A stretch of DNA of 38,672 bases from a bacterium. Its GTDB lineage: Bacteria; Hydrothermota; Tepidihabitantia; B3-TA06. The position numbers and the translations under genes are program-made. The DNA lies in NCBI GenBank assembly GCA_012517375.1, contig JAAYVC010000089.1, forward strand, positions 1 through 38,672, in the 5' to 3' direction. Below the pieces are notes generated by a model, which had not been told where the DNA came from, ran no database searches, and saw nothing but the letters and a program-made list of their open reading frames with translations. This document shows positions 22,252 to 31,046 of the stretch, in pieces; the first letter of the stretch is position 1, and every line of letters begins with the position of its first letter.

Positions 22252-23820
22252 ATGTTAGAAAGAAGGCTTTTGCTTTTGTTGGTTTTGGAAAATATCTTTT
22301 GTAGTGTCATTCAAGGAAATTTGTTATCTCCTTTCATCGGGTATCAAGACATTAAAGCAACAGAGATAATAATACCTCAGGACACTACCTTACGCTGGAC
22401 AAATGTAGCGCCTCGACTTGTTTTCACTAATCTTGGGGATCAGACGGATACCTTTTCAATTCGTTTGATAATTGTTGAAAATTTAGAGGGAGATACCGTC
22501 TATAAAGAGGAGGAACAAGTATGGCCTTTCCTTAAAACTGGCGTAACCGATACTATAGTATTTACATCCTGGTGCCCGGAAGAAATTGGAAATAGCTACA
22601 GAGCCATTATGGTAATCGATTATTATCTTGATCAGAATCCTTCCAACGACTCTTTATTCAGAAATCCTATTCTTGTGCAATGTGGAGATACCTCTAAGTA
22701 CGATACCTTACACAATCTTACCGCGGCAAAATTCAACCATCTTGACGAGAAATATTTGGAAAATAGGGTTGAGATTAAGCCCGAACTTATAATTGCAAAT
22801 ATTGGAAATCACAACGAACCTGATTCGGGCTTCAGTAGCAAAATAAAGCTCCTCTGCGTCACAAAAGATCACCGCTGGAACCAGAACGACACTCTTTACG
22901 ATGAAATCCAATATTTGGAACACATTTCCAAAATAGGATATCACGGACAGGATACATTTCCTGATACAATACCCTTTGTCTTTACATGGACCCCTCAGGG
23001 AGATACTGAAGCACAGTACGTTTGGAATCCTGAAAACATCGGCACTCATTACGAAATAATAGGACTTGTTCAACTCGGAGTAGTTGGACCCGAGGAAAGC
23101 GACCATTATCCATATAACGACACCATCCGAATCTATCGGACCTGTTTATTTTCCGACGACGTAGGACTCTGGGGTTTTGAATTGCTTGACCATAAAACTG
23201 GACGAAAGCTTTACAACGGTAATATCCCTCAAGGAACTCAGATCGATTCCAAGGTAATGCTTTACAACTGCGGTTACCATTCCGAAAAAAACATCAGAGT
23301 AGTACTGCAGATTCAAAATTACAATGGTAACTGGAAGAATATCTGGGTCGATACAGTAATTGTTTCAAACCTTGACTGGCGCGGAGAAAGTGACTCGTAT
23401 CGCAAAATGATAGTATTTCCAACATATACAATAAAGCAAACAGAATCATTGCGACTTATTTCTTGCGCAGAATTAGACGGAGATGAATGCCCATATAATA
23501 ACAGCCGAGGAAGATACATGGGAGCAGTAGAAGAAAAACCTGAAGATAAACTGTCTTTCTCCCTGGATGTGAAAAACTTAGGGAGACAGATAAGTGTTTG
23601 CTACACAATCCCAAAAACAACCGATCTCAGTTTGAAAATATACAACGTTTCCGGAGAGCTTGTTTCTACACTAGTTGAAAACACACAGAAAGAAGGAAGC
23701 CGAACCATCTTCTGGTCAGGTCTTGATGATCATCAAAAAAAGCTTCCGCGAGGCATATATTTAATTCGAATGGAAAGCAAGGAATTCTCAGTAAATAAGA
23801 AAATAATTCTTTATAATTAG
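22252..23820 (+). CDS. Extracellular protein with FlgD-like/T9SS-type C-terminal module
   Basis: 522 aa, N-terminal hydrophobic signal (MLERRLLLLLVLENIF). The body contains at least two CARDB-like beta segments with recurring NIG/NLG and DTI patterns (for example FTNLGDQTDTFSIRL and IANIGNHNEPDSGFSSKIKL). The last ~75 residues are LSLKIYNVSGELVSTLVE...FWSGLDDHQKKLPRGIYLIRM, a FlgD-Ig/T9SS-type sorting-domain pattern found on secreted or surface proteins in FCB-related lineages. AGGAGG 5 nt before ATG 22252 sets the start. Noticeably AT-rich against its neighbours. Ligand or target unknown. The 155-nt gap before it shows no clear promoter. Confidence 0.8.
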   Translation: MLERRLLLLLVLENIFCSVIQGNLLSPFIGYQDIKATEIIIPQDTTLRWTNVAPRLVFTNLGDQTDTFSIRLIIVENLEGDTVYKEEEQVWPFLKTGVTDTIVFTSWCPEEIGNSYRAIMVIDYYLDQNPSNDSLFRNPILVQCGDTSKYDTLHNLTAAKFNHLDEKYLENRVEIKPELIIANIGNHNEPDSGFSSKIKLLCVTKDHRWNQNDTLYDEIQYLEHISKIGYHGQDTFPDTIPFVFTWTPQGDTEAQYVWNPENIGTHYEIIGLVQLGVVGPEESDHYPYNDTIRIYRTCLFSDDVGLWGFELLDHKTGRKLYNGNIPQGTQIDSKVMLYNCGYHSEKNIRVVLQIQNYNGNWKNIWVDTVIVSNLDWRGESDSYRKMIVFPTYTIKQTESLRLISCAELDGDECPYNNSRGRYMGAVEEKPEDKLSFSLDVKNLGRQISVCYTIPKTTDLSLKIYNVSGELVSTLVENTQKEGSRTIFWSGLDDHQKKLPRGIYLIRMESKEFSVNKKIILYN

Positions 23821-23839
23821 AGAATCTTGTTCGATTCGG

Positions 23840-24382
23840 CTACTCTATAGTCAAAAGCCCGCGGCCGCAGAGTTCTACAATAACGCGCAAAAGATCGCGT
23901 TCCGGCAAGGCCAGTCTTCCTTCAAGGTCCTTTACAGTAGGCGAATCACCAAGATGGGTAATGACCTGCCACTCCATAGGAGAAAGCGATACGGGTTTAT
24001 TGCCTGGAGCGACGGAGACGAGGTAGAGTCTTCGAGTTTCCCCGCCTATCTTGGTCCTCAAGTCTTCGCACTCATCCTTTTCAGTGGACAATGCGAGAAT
24101 GAACTGCTGAATTGGAAGTTCTATCGATGAACCATCCTCGAGTTCAGTCAGTTCTTCCGTATCAAAAACGAATTTTCCGGTCTGCCAGCCGAGGATATCT
24201 CTTACTGCTGGTAATCCCTTGAGTTTCTTGGTATTTGCGAACCTTAACAGGTTTTCCGCGAATACAATCTTGCCTTCATCGCCGCCTGAATATATATGCA
24301 GCGTGCCCGATCTCTTACCTAAAAAAATCAGCTGGAATATGTCCGAAAGGGGGTAATCGTTTAGCGTTCCGTCTAATCTCAT
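23840..24382 (-). CDS. DUF4388 domain protein
   Basis: 180 aa. The N-terminal half is a DUF4388 (PATAN-like) domain: LDGTLNDYPLSDIFQLIFLGKRSGTLHIYSGGDEGKIVFAENLLRFA, then a WQTGKFVFD segment. The C-terminal ~60 residues look like a winged-helix segment (SPMEWQVITHLGDSPTVKDLEGRLALPERDLLRVIVELCGRGLL). DUF4388 proteins are associated with signalling and surface-motility regulation. GAGGAG upstream of the ATG. Last gene of the minus-strand unit starting at 27441. Confidence 0.85.
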   Translation of the reverse strand: MRLDGTLNDYPLSDIFQLIFLGKRSGTLHIYSGGDEGKIVFAENLLRFANTKKLKGLPAVRDILGWQTGKFVFDTEELTELEDGSSIELPIQQFILALSTEKDECEDLRTKIGGETRRLYLVSVAPGNKPVSLSPMEWQVITHLGDSPTVKDLEGRLALPERDLLRVIVELCGRGLLTIE

Positions 24383-24416
24383 CCAGAGCTCCTCAAAAAC
24401 ATCTTCGCCATAAGCG

Positions 24417-25367
24417 TCAAGAAGACACTACCTTGAATTTACCCATCTTTCTGAACTTCTCAATCCTCTGAGTGATCAGTTCATCCTCTGAAAGAGGCTC
24501 AAGTTCCTTTAATGCGCTTGCTATTTGATTACCTATCAACTTCGCGGCAAGGTCCCAATCACGATGCGCCCCGCCCGGCGGTTCAGGAATAACTCCGTCA
24601 ATAACACCATGAGCAAGATTGTCCCGGCTGGTAAACTGCAAGGCTTCAGCAGCCTGCGACGCCTTCGAGCTGTCGCGCCAGAGAATCGAGGCGCAACCCT
24701 CCGGTGTAATCACCGAATAGTAGGAGTATTCCATCATGTATATTCGGTTCCCTACAGCAATTGCCAATGCGCCGCCCGAGCCGCCTTCTCCGGTAATTAC
24801 CACAATTACAGGAACCTTAAGTACGGCAAGCACTTCGAGGTTCGTCGCTATAGCTTCAGAAATCCCGCGTTCCTCGGCGCCAACACCGGGGTATGCGCCC
24901 ATAATATCGACAAAGTTAATCACAGGCATGCCAAAGCGCTCGGCAAGCTTGTAGAACCTGAGGGCTTTGCGGCACCCCTCCGGGTTGGTCATCCCGAAGT
25001 TGCGTTTTATCTTTTCCTTTGTTTCGTGGCCCTTTTGATGACCCACAACGACAACAGAACGACCTCTGAATCTTGCTATGCCGGTTACGATTGCGGCATC
25101 ATCAGAGTATCTCCTGTCGCCATGGAGTTCTGTAAAGTCTGTAAAAATAAGAGGAGCTAAATCTAGGATATATGGCCTGCGTGGATGACGGGCAAGCTGC
25201 ACAATCTGCCAACGCGTGAGCTTTGAATAAACTTTTTCTCTTAATCTTTCGACCTGCTTTTGCAGCCTTGCTATCTCTTCTTCCACCCCGGAAAGTCCTT
25301 TTAAGCCGTCGATCCTTTTTTCAAGTTCGATTATAGGCTTCTCGAAGTCAAGATAAAATTCAGCCAT
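24417..25367 (-). CDS. accA: Acetyl-CoA carboxylase carboxyltransferase subunit alpha
   Basis: Transfers the carboxyl group from carboxybiotin to acetyl-CoA with AccD, giving malonyl-CoA for fatty acid synthesis. 316 aa, usual length. Family segments are LDFEKPIIELEKRI, RHPRRPYILDLAPLIFTDFTELHGDR, GHQKGHETKEKIKRNFGMTNPEGCRKA, GEGGSGGALAI, MEYSYYSVITPEGCASILWRD. The normally invariant DTPGAYPG reads DIMGAYPGVGAEERG. No accD is seen here. The ATG comes 3 nt after the previous stop with no ribosome site of its own, so it probably depends on translational reinitiation. Confidence 0.96.
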   Translation of the reverse strand: MAEFYLDFEKPIIELEKRIDGLKGLSGVEEEIARLQKQVERLREKVYSKLTRWQIVQLARHPRRPYILDLAPLIFTDFTELHGDRRYSDDAAIVTGIARFRGRSVVVVGHQKGHETKEKIKRNFGMTNPEGCRKALRFYKLAERFGMPVINFVDIMGAYPGVGAEERGISEAIATNLEVLAVLKVPVIVVITGEGGSGGALAIAVGNRIYMMEYSYYSVITPEGCASILWRDSSKASQAAEALQFTSRDNLAHGVIDGVIPEPPGGAHRDWDLAAKLIGNQIASALKELEPLSEDELITQRIEKFRKMGKFKVVSS

Positions 25368-25370
25368 GTG

Positions 25371-26312
25371 TTAAAATGAAAAGTTTAGGCTTATTCTGTG
25401 CGTGAAACCAAGATCCATCTCTTGGTAGGGCACGAAAGCGTAATCGACGGATACACCCTTGTGAGCGATGCCTGCTCCGAAGGTTAGAAATTCGGTCGGA
25501 GGAATCAACTGAATCTTCTCACCGTCAGAGTATAAGAGTTTAACGCCCGCTCTCAAAGCAAGAATTTTGAACAACCTGAACTCGAGACCCGAACGAATGC
25601 CAGGGTCGCCATCGTATGGTCTGTAATGGAAATCTAGATTGAAAGACGTGGCCAGATTCTTGCTCCATTCGCGTTCGAAAGAACCGCCTGCACGAATAGT
25701 CATTGGTGGCTTGAAAACTTCTCCTTTGAGTCGGACATCGAAACCCAGATCAACCATTGAAACTCCGAAGTTGAGCCCCTGCAAGGGTGAAAAGCTCATT
25801 CCCGCATCCAGCCCCCAGCTCGAACCAAAATAGTTCCACAATCTTTCCGAATAATACCTTGCCATAAGGCCAACTTTTGTACCCTTAACAATCTCAAGCG
25901 CTCCGCCGAAAGCAAGCGACAAATCTGAAAACGAATACGTAGCTAACGGTTCTGTGGAAGGTACGCTATCGCGAAGTTCAATCTCCCCCCCTGAAAAATA
26001 TATCAACCCGACGCCTATCGCCGCCGGACCGATACTTCTTTTGAGAAAGAGACTGCTTTGAGATGTTCCTACCAACCACCGCGTGTGATGAAGAGAAAGG
26101 TCATAAATCCCTCCGCCAGCAAGAAGCGCCGGATTCCAACGTATAGATGTTGCCGAATTCGCTCCGGCCACCCCGCTTTCGCCCATCGCTGATTCACGTG
26201 CGCCGATGGCAATCTTCAAGGAAGCATATCCCTGCGTGGCATTCGACGCGGTAAATATTCCGCTCAGCAAGAGAAGATACAAAGCCTGGATTATCTTATT
26301 ATTGGTGCACAA
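25371..26312 (-). CDS. PorV/PorQ-type outer-membrane beta-barrel protein
   Basis: About 313 aa from TTG 26312. The start is uncertain; the frame is open back into the upstream gene, and TTG 26282 is another choice. A signal region (LYLLLLSGIFTASNA) is followed by GYASLKIAIGARESAMGESGVAGANSATSIRWNPALLA, the hallmark N-terminus of the PorV/PorQ (UPF0164/DUF3308-related) family, then alternating beta strands and a C-terminal aromatic strand ending NFSF. In Bacteroidota PorV serves type IX secretion; in other phyla the family's role is open. It coexists here with a FlgD-like C-terminal module protein (22252-23820). Confidence 0.8.
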   Translation of the reverse strand: MCTNNKIIQALYLLLLSGIFTASNATQGYASLKIAIGARESAMGESGVAGANSATSIRWNPALLAGGGIYDLSLHHTRWLVGTSQSSLFLKRSIGPAAIGVGLIYFSGGEIELRDSVPSTEPLATYSFSDLSLAFGGALEIVKGTKVGLMARYYSERLWNYFGSSWGLDAGMSFSPLQGLNFGVSMVDLGFDVRLKGEVFKPPMTIRAGGSFEREWSKNLATSFNLDFHYRPYDGDPGIRSGLEFRLFKILALRAGVKLLYSDGEKIQLIPPTEFLTFGAGIAHKGVSVDYAFVPYQEMDLGFTHRISLNFSF

Positions 26313-26319
26313 TTTACTG

Positions 26320-27441
26320 CTAAGCCTCAATAATTTCGACGTTTGCGCGAGGCAAACGCACGTGTTTTTTGTCTTCGAGTTCAACAACAAGAACCCTCAC
26401 CTTTGATTCGGTTTCTATATTCTCAAGTTCAACCGGAAGATCGATAACTTTTCCGATTCCGCCAAAAAAAGGCTCGCGGATGATACGGATCTGTGTGCCT
26501 ATCTTGAGTCCTTCTTCGAGTGAATCTTGAGAACGTTTCATATCTTTTGATTCGCGAGGCACGATTATCTCCGGTCTAATGACGCCTGCACGAATCTGCG
26601 TGGCTCCATTAATGGATGCCTTCATTCCGTCAAGCTCTTTCAAAAGGTCAAAAGTGCGCCTGGCCATTCGCATCTTGCCGAATCCTTCGGTGACAACTAC
26701 CGTAAGAGGAATAGGCTCTGAGCCGGTAATGGCGACTCCAATATCATATCCGAGTACTTTTTTGATGGATGAGTCTTCTATTCCTCCGACAACGATTCCT
26801 CTTATGCCAAGCGAAATGCCTTTTTTTATAGCCTCTGCGGTAACAAGAGATCCTCCGACAACTATCTTATCCTTCATGTCTTGGGTCAGTTGTTTTTCGT
26901 CTATTACTTCATCTGGGTTTGAGACAATCACTTTTATGATACCTCTCCCCTCTCCGCCGAAACCAAATATTCCCTGGATAAGGCTTCCGGTCGTTTCTAC
27001 GGTCACCCCTTCTTTTTCGAAAACCTCTACAACCCTGCCGTCAACGTAAGCTTCAACCTGCACTGGCTCCGGAGGCTCGCGGAGAATTACCTGACCGGTT
27101 ATGGGCGATACGCTTTCTATTACGCCGTCTATGGGTGATTCGACATGCGATTTGAACATACCGAAAAGACCCTTGCTCTCGGCTAGATGCTCGCCTTTTT
27201 TTATCTCCTCGCCGGGTTTCTTGAGCATAAGTTCAGGAACTTCTTGTTGTTGAACGCCCAAAAGACCGCTCACGTTTAGGGTCGTCACGTTTCCTGGAAG
27301 CTGAGTCCTTGCAACAATGGTATCCCCCTTTACTTCCTGCCCTTTTGATACGAGCACCTCGCCCTGAAGAGGAAGCCTGCGTTCCTTGTCGATTTTAGTT
27401 TTTGCTGTAACCTTTAAGCCAGGCGTGTATGCGTGTGCCAA
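26320..27441 (-). CDS. Barrel-sandwich and KOW domain protein of unknown function
   Basis: 373 aa. The N-terminal part has two hammerhead-like segments: LPLQGEVLVSKGQEVKGDTIVAR (about 23-45) and KKPGEEIKKGEHLAESKGLFG followed by ESPIDGVIESVSPITGQV (about 74-118). They resemble biotinyl/lipoyl barrel-sandwich or RnfC/NqrA N-terminal folds but have no modifiable MKM-type Lys. A middle region has IVVGGSLVTAEAIKKGISLGIRGIVVGGI. The C-terminus (from about 310) is KOW-like: GTQIRIIREPFFGGIGKVIDLP...VRVLVVELEDKKHVRLPRANVEII. TTG start with AGGAGG 5 nt upstream. First gene of a unit with the PorV-like gene, accA and the DUF4388 gene. Function unknown. Confidence 0.8.
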   Translation of the reverse strand: MAHAYTPGLKVTAKTKIDKERRLPLQGEVLVSKGQEVKGDTIVARTQLPGNVTTLNVSGLLGVQQQEVPELMLKKPGEEIKKGEHLAESKGLFGMFKSHVESPIDGVIESVSPITGQVILREPPEPVQVEAYVDGRVVEVFEKEGVTVETTGSLIQGIFGFGGEGRGIIKVIVSNPDEVIDEKQLTQDMKDKIVVGGSLVTAEAIKKGISLGIRGIVVGGIEDSSIKKVLGYDIGVAITGSEPIPLTVVVTEGFGKMRMARRTFDLLKELDGMKASINGATQIRAGVIRPEIIVPRESKDMKRSQDSLEEGLKIGTQIRIIREPFFGGIGKVIDLPVELENIETESKVRVLVVELEDKKHVRLPRANVEIIEA

Positions 27442-27480
27442 ATTTTCCTCCTAAAAGTGAAAATAATAATTCTCACAAAA

Positions 27481-27508
27481 ATTATAAGGCGCAAAACGAG
27501 CCTGTCAA
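27481..27508 (-). promoter_or_regulatory. Consensus promoter for the 27441-23840 unit
   Basis: On the minus strand TTGACA (27508-27503), 16-bp spacer, TATAAT (27486-27481), 39 nt before the TTG start. The remaining gap to rpoD (27509-27702) shows only a weak ATCTTAT/ATAAGAT hairpin at 27617-27639. Confidence 0.85.
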
Positions 27509-27702
27509 CATGCAAGATGTTTGTGCGCACTTGACCTTGGTTTTTTTTCAGGTTCCGTTTGCATGATGCGACGTCATCTTCTCTTGCATAAAAGAATCAG
27601 TGCGATTGTATCTTATACATTTTAGATAAGATTCATCCCAGGATAAGGTCAATATTTACCGGCTTCGTATCGGAAATTGGAAGATTGAACCTCGATAATA
27701 CA

Positions 27703-29343
27703 TTAGCGAAGCAGTTCCTTCAAGGGATCGAATATCTTGCGGCGCGAGGGGTCGCGAAGCTTCTTTATGGCCTTTGCTTCGATTTGACGAATACGTTCAC
27801 GCGTGACGTTGAATATCTGACCGACCTCTTCAAGCGTGCGCTGAACGCCGTCATCCACACCGAAACGGAGTCTGAGAACCGTTTCCTCGCGCTTTGAGAG
27901 CGTGCCTAAAGCATCGTCTATCTTGGTTTCAAGAACAGAACGGGCGGCATGATAGGTCGGCACGGGCGTCTTGTCGTCGGATATGAAGTCGCCGACAAAG
28001 GACGAGTTATCATCGTCTATTGATTTGTCGAGGGAAACGTGGTACTGGGCTATGTTTGTAAGGAATTTAACCTTGTCCTCACTGAAGGAAGGAAGATAAT
28101 GGGCTATCTCGTTAGGCCCGGGCAGACGACCGTGTTTTTGAATAAAGCGCCTTGATACGCGCGTGATTTTGTTTATCGCATCAATGATGTGAGCGGGAAC
28201 GCGAACGGTCCGGGACTGGTCGGCTATAGCTCTTGTAATGGCCTGCTTAATCCACCAGGTTGCGTAAGTGGAAAACTTATAGCCTTTTTTGTAATCGAAC
28301 TTCTCAACCGCTTTTATGAGGCCGCAGTTGCCTTCGGCTATCAGGTCTATAAATTCAAGCCCTCTATTTGTGTAACGCTTTGCGATGGATATTACAAGCC
28401 GAACATTGCCCTCTATCATATGATCGCGCGCAACCAGTATCGCTCTTTCTATCTCGGAAATCCTATCGATGCTTCTTTTCGCCTCCTCAATCGTCTTTCC
28501 GAAATTCTTTTCCGCGCGTCTGAGAGCATTTCGCAACTCCTGGTATTCCTCCCTGAATTTGGGATCGGACTCGGCTCGGGGCTTTATTTTTGCCGCCTGC
28601 TGATCTAGCTTCAACAGCTCATCCACTTCCCTCTTATAACGGTCAGAGTATTCCTTAACAACTTCCGTTTGCAGGGAAAGGGAAAGTATCTTCTGGTGAA
28701 GTTTCTCGCAAAGCTTTGCGAAGACTTCCTCTTCTTCTTTCGAGCGCGTTCTTCGTTTAGTAAATTCACGCATCGATTCGTTCAATTCGACTATTTTTTC
28801 AGTGTTGCGTAAAAACTGTTGTTTCCACTTTAAATATAGTTTTTTATCCAGAACCGAGTCTATATCCGGCTTCGACACTTGGTCCACCGGTTTGTCACCA
28901 GTTTCGACCTGCCGGCATTCTTGAACGAGTTGATCGACGACACTTGTCGCCGTGAATATATGCTTCTGGAGCTCGGCGTAGCCTTCTTCCATCTGACTCG
29001 AGTATTTGACCTCATCGTCCTTCGTAAGGAGGCCGAATTTATTAAGCTCCTTGAAGTAAGAACGGGTTGAATCCTTCCTTCCTTTCACTTTAGGCAGCTT
29101 GGATTGTTTATCCTTCGCTTCCTCTGGTCTTTCTTCGCTGTCCGAGACCAGCATGACATTAGAATCCCTTAATCTTACTATAATTTCATCTACTTCATCC
29201 GAAGAAACATAGGTCTCAGGCAGAAAAGTTTCAAGCTCCTTATAGGTTATAACCTGTCGATCGCTCAGTTGCTTGAGAATCTCCTCAGCAATCTCTTTGC
29301 CGCGCAGTACAGGCGCATTGTGTTGATTATTATTTTTTTTCAT
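27703..29343 (-). CDS. rpoD: RNA polymerase primary sigma factor RpoD
   Basis: 546 aa. Region 1.1-like N-terminus ([23 protein letters not shown]), a long charged non-conserved region with coiled-coil character (about 190-290), then region 2 ([74 protein letters not shown]), region 3, and region 4.2 ([28 protein letters not shown]). It directs the housekeeping promoters, which in this window nearly all have 16-bp spacers. The ATG overlaps the dnaG stop (ATGA). Confidence 0.97.
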   Translation of the reverse strand: MKKNNNQHNAPVLRGKEIAEEILKQLSDRQVITYKELETFLPETYVSSDEVDEIIVRLRDSNVMLVSDSEERPEEAKDKQSKLPKVKGRKDSTRSYFKELNKFGLLTKDDEVKYSSQMEEGYAELQKHIFTATSVVDQLVQECRQVETGDKPVDQVSKPDIDSVLDKKLYLKWKQQFLRNTEKIVELNESMREFTKRRTRSKEEEEVFAKLCEKLHQKILSLSLQTEVVKEYSDRYKREVDELLKLDQQAAKIKPRAESDPKFREEYQELRNALRRAEKNFGKTIEEAKRSIDRISEIERAILVARDHMIEGNVRLVISIAKRYTNRGLEFIDLIAEGNCGLIKAVEKFDYKKGYKFSTYATWWIKQAITRAIADQSRTVRVPAHIIDAINKITRVSRRFIQKHGRLPGPNEIAHYLPSFSEDKVKFLTNIAQYHVSLDKSIDDDNSSFVGDFISDDKTPVPTYHAARSVLETKIDDALGTLSKREETVLRLRFGVDDGVQRTLEEVGQIFNVTRERIRQIEAKAIKKLRDPSRRKIFDPLKELLR

Positions 29344-31046
29344 ATGCCTTGATAGATTTTATTGCTTTCTCTTACTAAACTGTTTAATTGACTAAGTATT
29401 CTCTTTGCACGTTCGGCGTCGCCAACGTTTTCAGCCTCCCTGAGATCGTTACGAAGCTTTTCACGTGTGCGTTGGTATATATAATGAGCCAGCGTCCTTG
29501 AAAACTCCTCCTTTGAATATTTAAGCTCCGAAAGACTCCATTCGGATACTTTCTGGCGCATATGCTCCGAAAGAGCATCCATTATCTCACCAGGCGTAAA
29601 ACGTTCACGCTCTGAAGATTTTTTATACAGCAACTCTAGAAGTTCGCGGCTGTCTCTTTCATTGATATATGAAGGAGCAAGATGCTTTAAGGCAATAGCG
29701 ACGAACTCGGAATTAGTTACCATCATCTTCAAAAGCATCTCTTCGGTATCCGATATCCTCGATGTCTTACTCTCTGGTTTATGTTGTTTTTTTGATTCGC
29801 CGCTAGACACCCTTTCTGCGATTATGCCTCTGTGAACACCGATAAGTTTTGCAGCTTCGTCAACATAAAGCTCTCTTTTCAGATTGTCCGGGATACGACG
29901 AATGACAGAAATCATGATTTCAGCAACGCGACGGAGTTCTGCAGCGCTTTTGGGTGAATAGAGCCCGAAAAGGAATGACATCGGTTCCTCCGCCTCTTTT
30001 AACAATGCTTCAAAATCCTGCCGCGTATGAAGAGCCAGGTAGCTCGCTGGATCTTCACCCTCAGGCAACAATACCAGCTTAACATCTAAATCAGATGATA
30101 GAGCCTCTCCTAGAGTCCGCAGGGCGGCCTTTCTGCCTGCCTCGTCACTGTCAAAGACGAGAATGACGCTTTCAGTATAGCGGCTCAAGAGCCTTGCATG
30201 CTCTGCCGTAAATGCGGTGCCGAGCGGAGCCACCGCGCTACGGAAACCTTCCTGAACAAGCCTGAGAACGTCCATCTGTCCTTCTGCGATTAGCGCACCC
30301 TCTCGGCGCAGATAGGGTCGAGCCTCGAAAAGTCCGTATAGAAGCTGGCCTTTCTTGAATATTTTTGTTTCAGGCGTATTTACGTACTTGGCAGGATTTG
30401 CGTCTTCGCCGAATATGCGGCCTGAAAAACCAACCAGTTTGCCGGATGCCGTCTTAATCGGAAAAACAATCCTGCCCGCAAGAAAAGGATAGAATCTGCC
30501 CTGATGATTGCCGAGAACGCCCGCATCAGAAAGCATCTTAGTTGAAAGTTTTAATTCTCTAGCGCGAGCAAGTAGTTCTGAAGTATCCTGGGGAACAAGA
30601 CCAAGGGCGAACGTTTTTATATTCTCTTCCTTGAGCCCTCTGGATGCAAGGTATTGCCTGGCGCCCAGACCTTCTTCTGACCACAGCTTGTTCTTGTAAA
30701 CCTTGAGTGCAATCTCAAGCGCATCATAAAGCGGCTTCGATGGATCATCCTCGGCCGTATACTCAATCTTTATGCCCAGTCTTTCCGCAAGATGCTTAAC
30801 TGCCTCGGGAAAAGACAAGTTTTCGTAATTCATGACAAAGGTGAGCGCATTTCCTCCGGCACCGCACCCGAAGCAATGATAAGCCTGCCGCTCAGAACTG
30901 ACGTTGAATGACGGGGTCTTTTCTTTGTGGAACGGACACAACCCGACAAAACTCCTGCCTGCTCTTTTCAAGGCTACGTACTCTCCAATAAGTCCAACTA
31001 TATCTGTCTCAGCGCGAACACGTTCGATAATCTCTGCTGGAATCAT
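29340..31046 (-). CDS. dnaG: DNA primase DnaG
   Basis: 568 aa. The zinc ribbon [13 protein letters not shown]...[10 protein letters not shown] is at about residues 38-65, the RNA polymerase domain begins near 120 with FALGLVP and GRIVFPI, the TOPRIM motifs include EGQMDVL and [13 protein letters not shown], and a C-terminal helical DnaB-interaction region follows. Synthesises RNA primers for replication. Overlaps both neighbours (mutS2 and rpoD) by 4 nt, so tightly coupled. Confidence 0.96.
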   Translation of the reverse strand: MIPAEIIERVRAETDIVGLIGEYVALKRAGRSFVGLCPFHKEKTPSFNVSSERQAYHCFGCGAGGNALTFVMNYENLSFPEAVKHLAERLGIKIEYTAEDDPSKPLYDALEIALKVYKNKLWSEEGLGARQYLASRGLKEENIKTFALGLVPQDTSELLARARELKLSTKMLSDAGVLGNHQGRFYPFLAGRIVFPIKTASGKLVGFSGRIFGEDANPAKYVNTPETKIFKKGQLLYGLFEARPYLRREGALIAEGQMDVLRLVQEGFRSAVAPLGTAFTAEHARLLSRYTESVILVFDSDEAGRKAALRTLGEALSSDLDVKLVLLPEGEDPASYLALHTRQDFEALLKEAEEPMSFLFGLYSPKSAAELRRVAEIMISVIRRIPDNLKRELYVDEAAKLIGVHRGIIAERVSSGESKKQHKPESKTSRISDTEEMLLKMMVTNSEFVAIALKHLAPSYINERDSRELLELLYKKSSERERFTPGEIMDALSEHMRQKVSEWSLSELKYSKEEFSRTLAHYIYQRTREKLRNDLREAENVGDAERAKRILSQLNSLVRESNKIYQGI

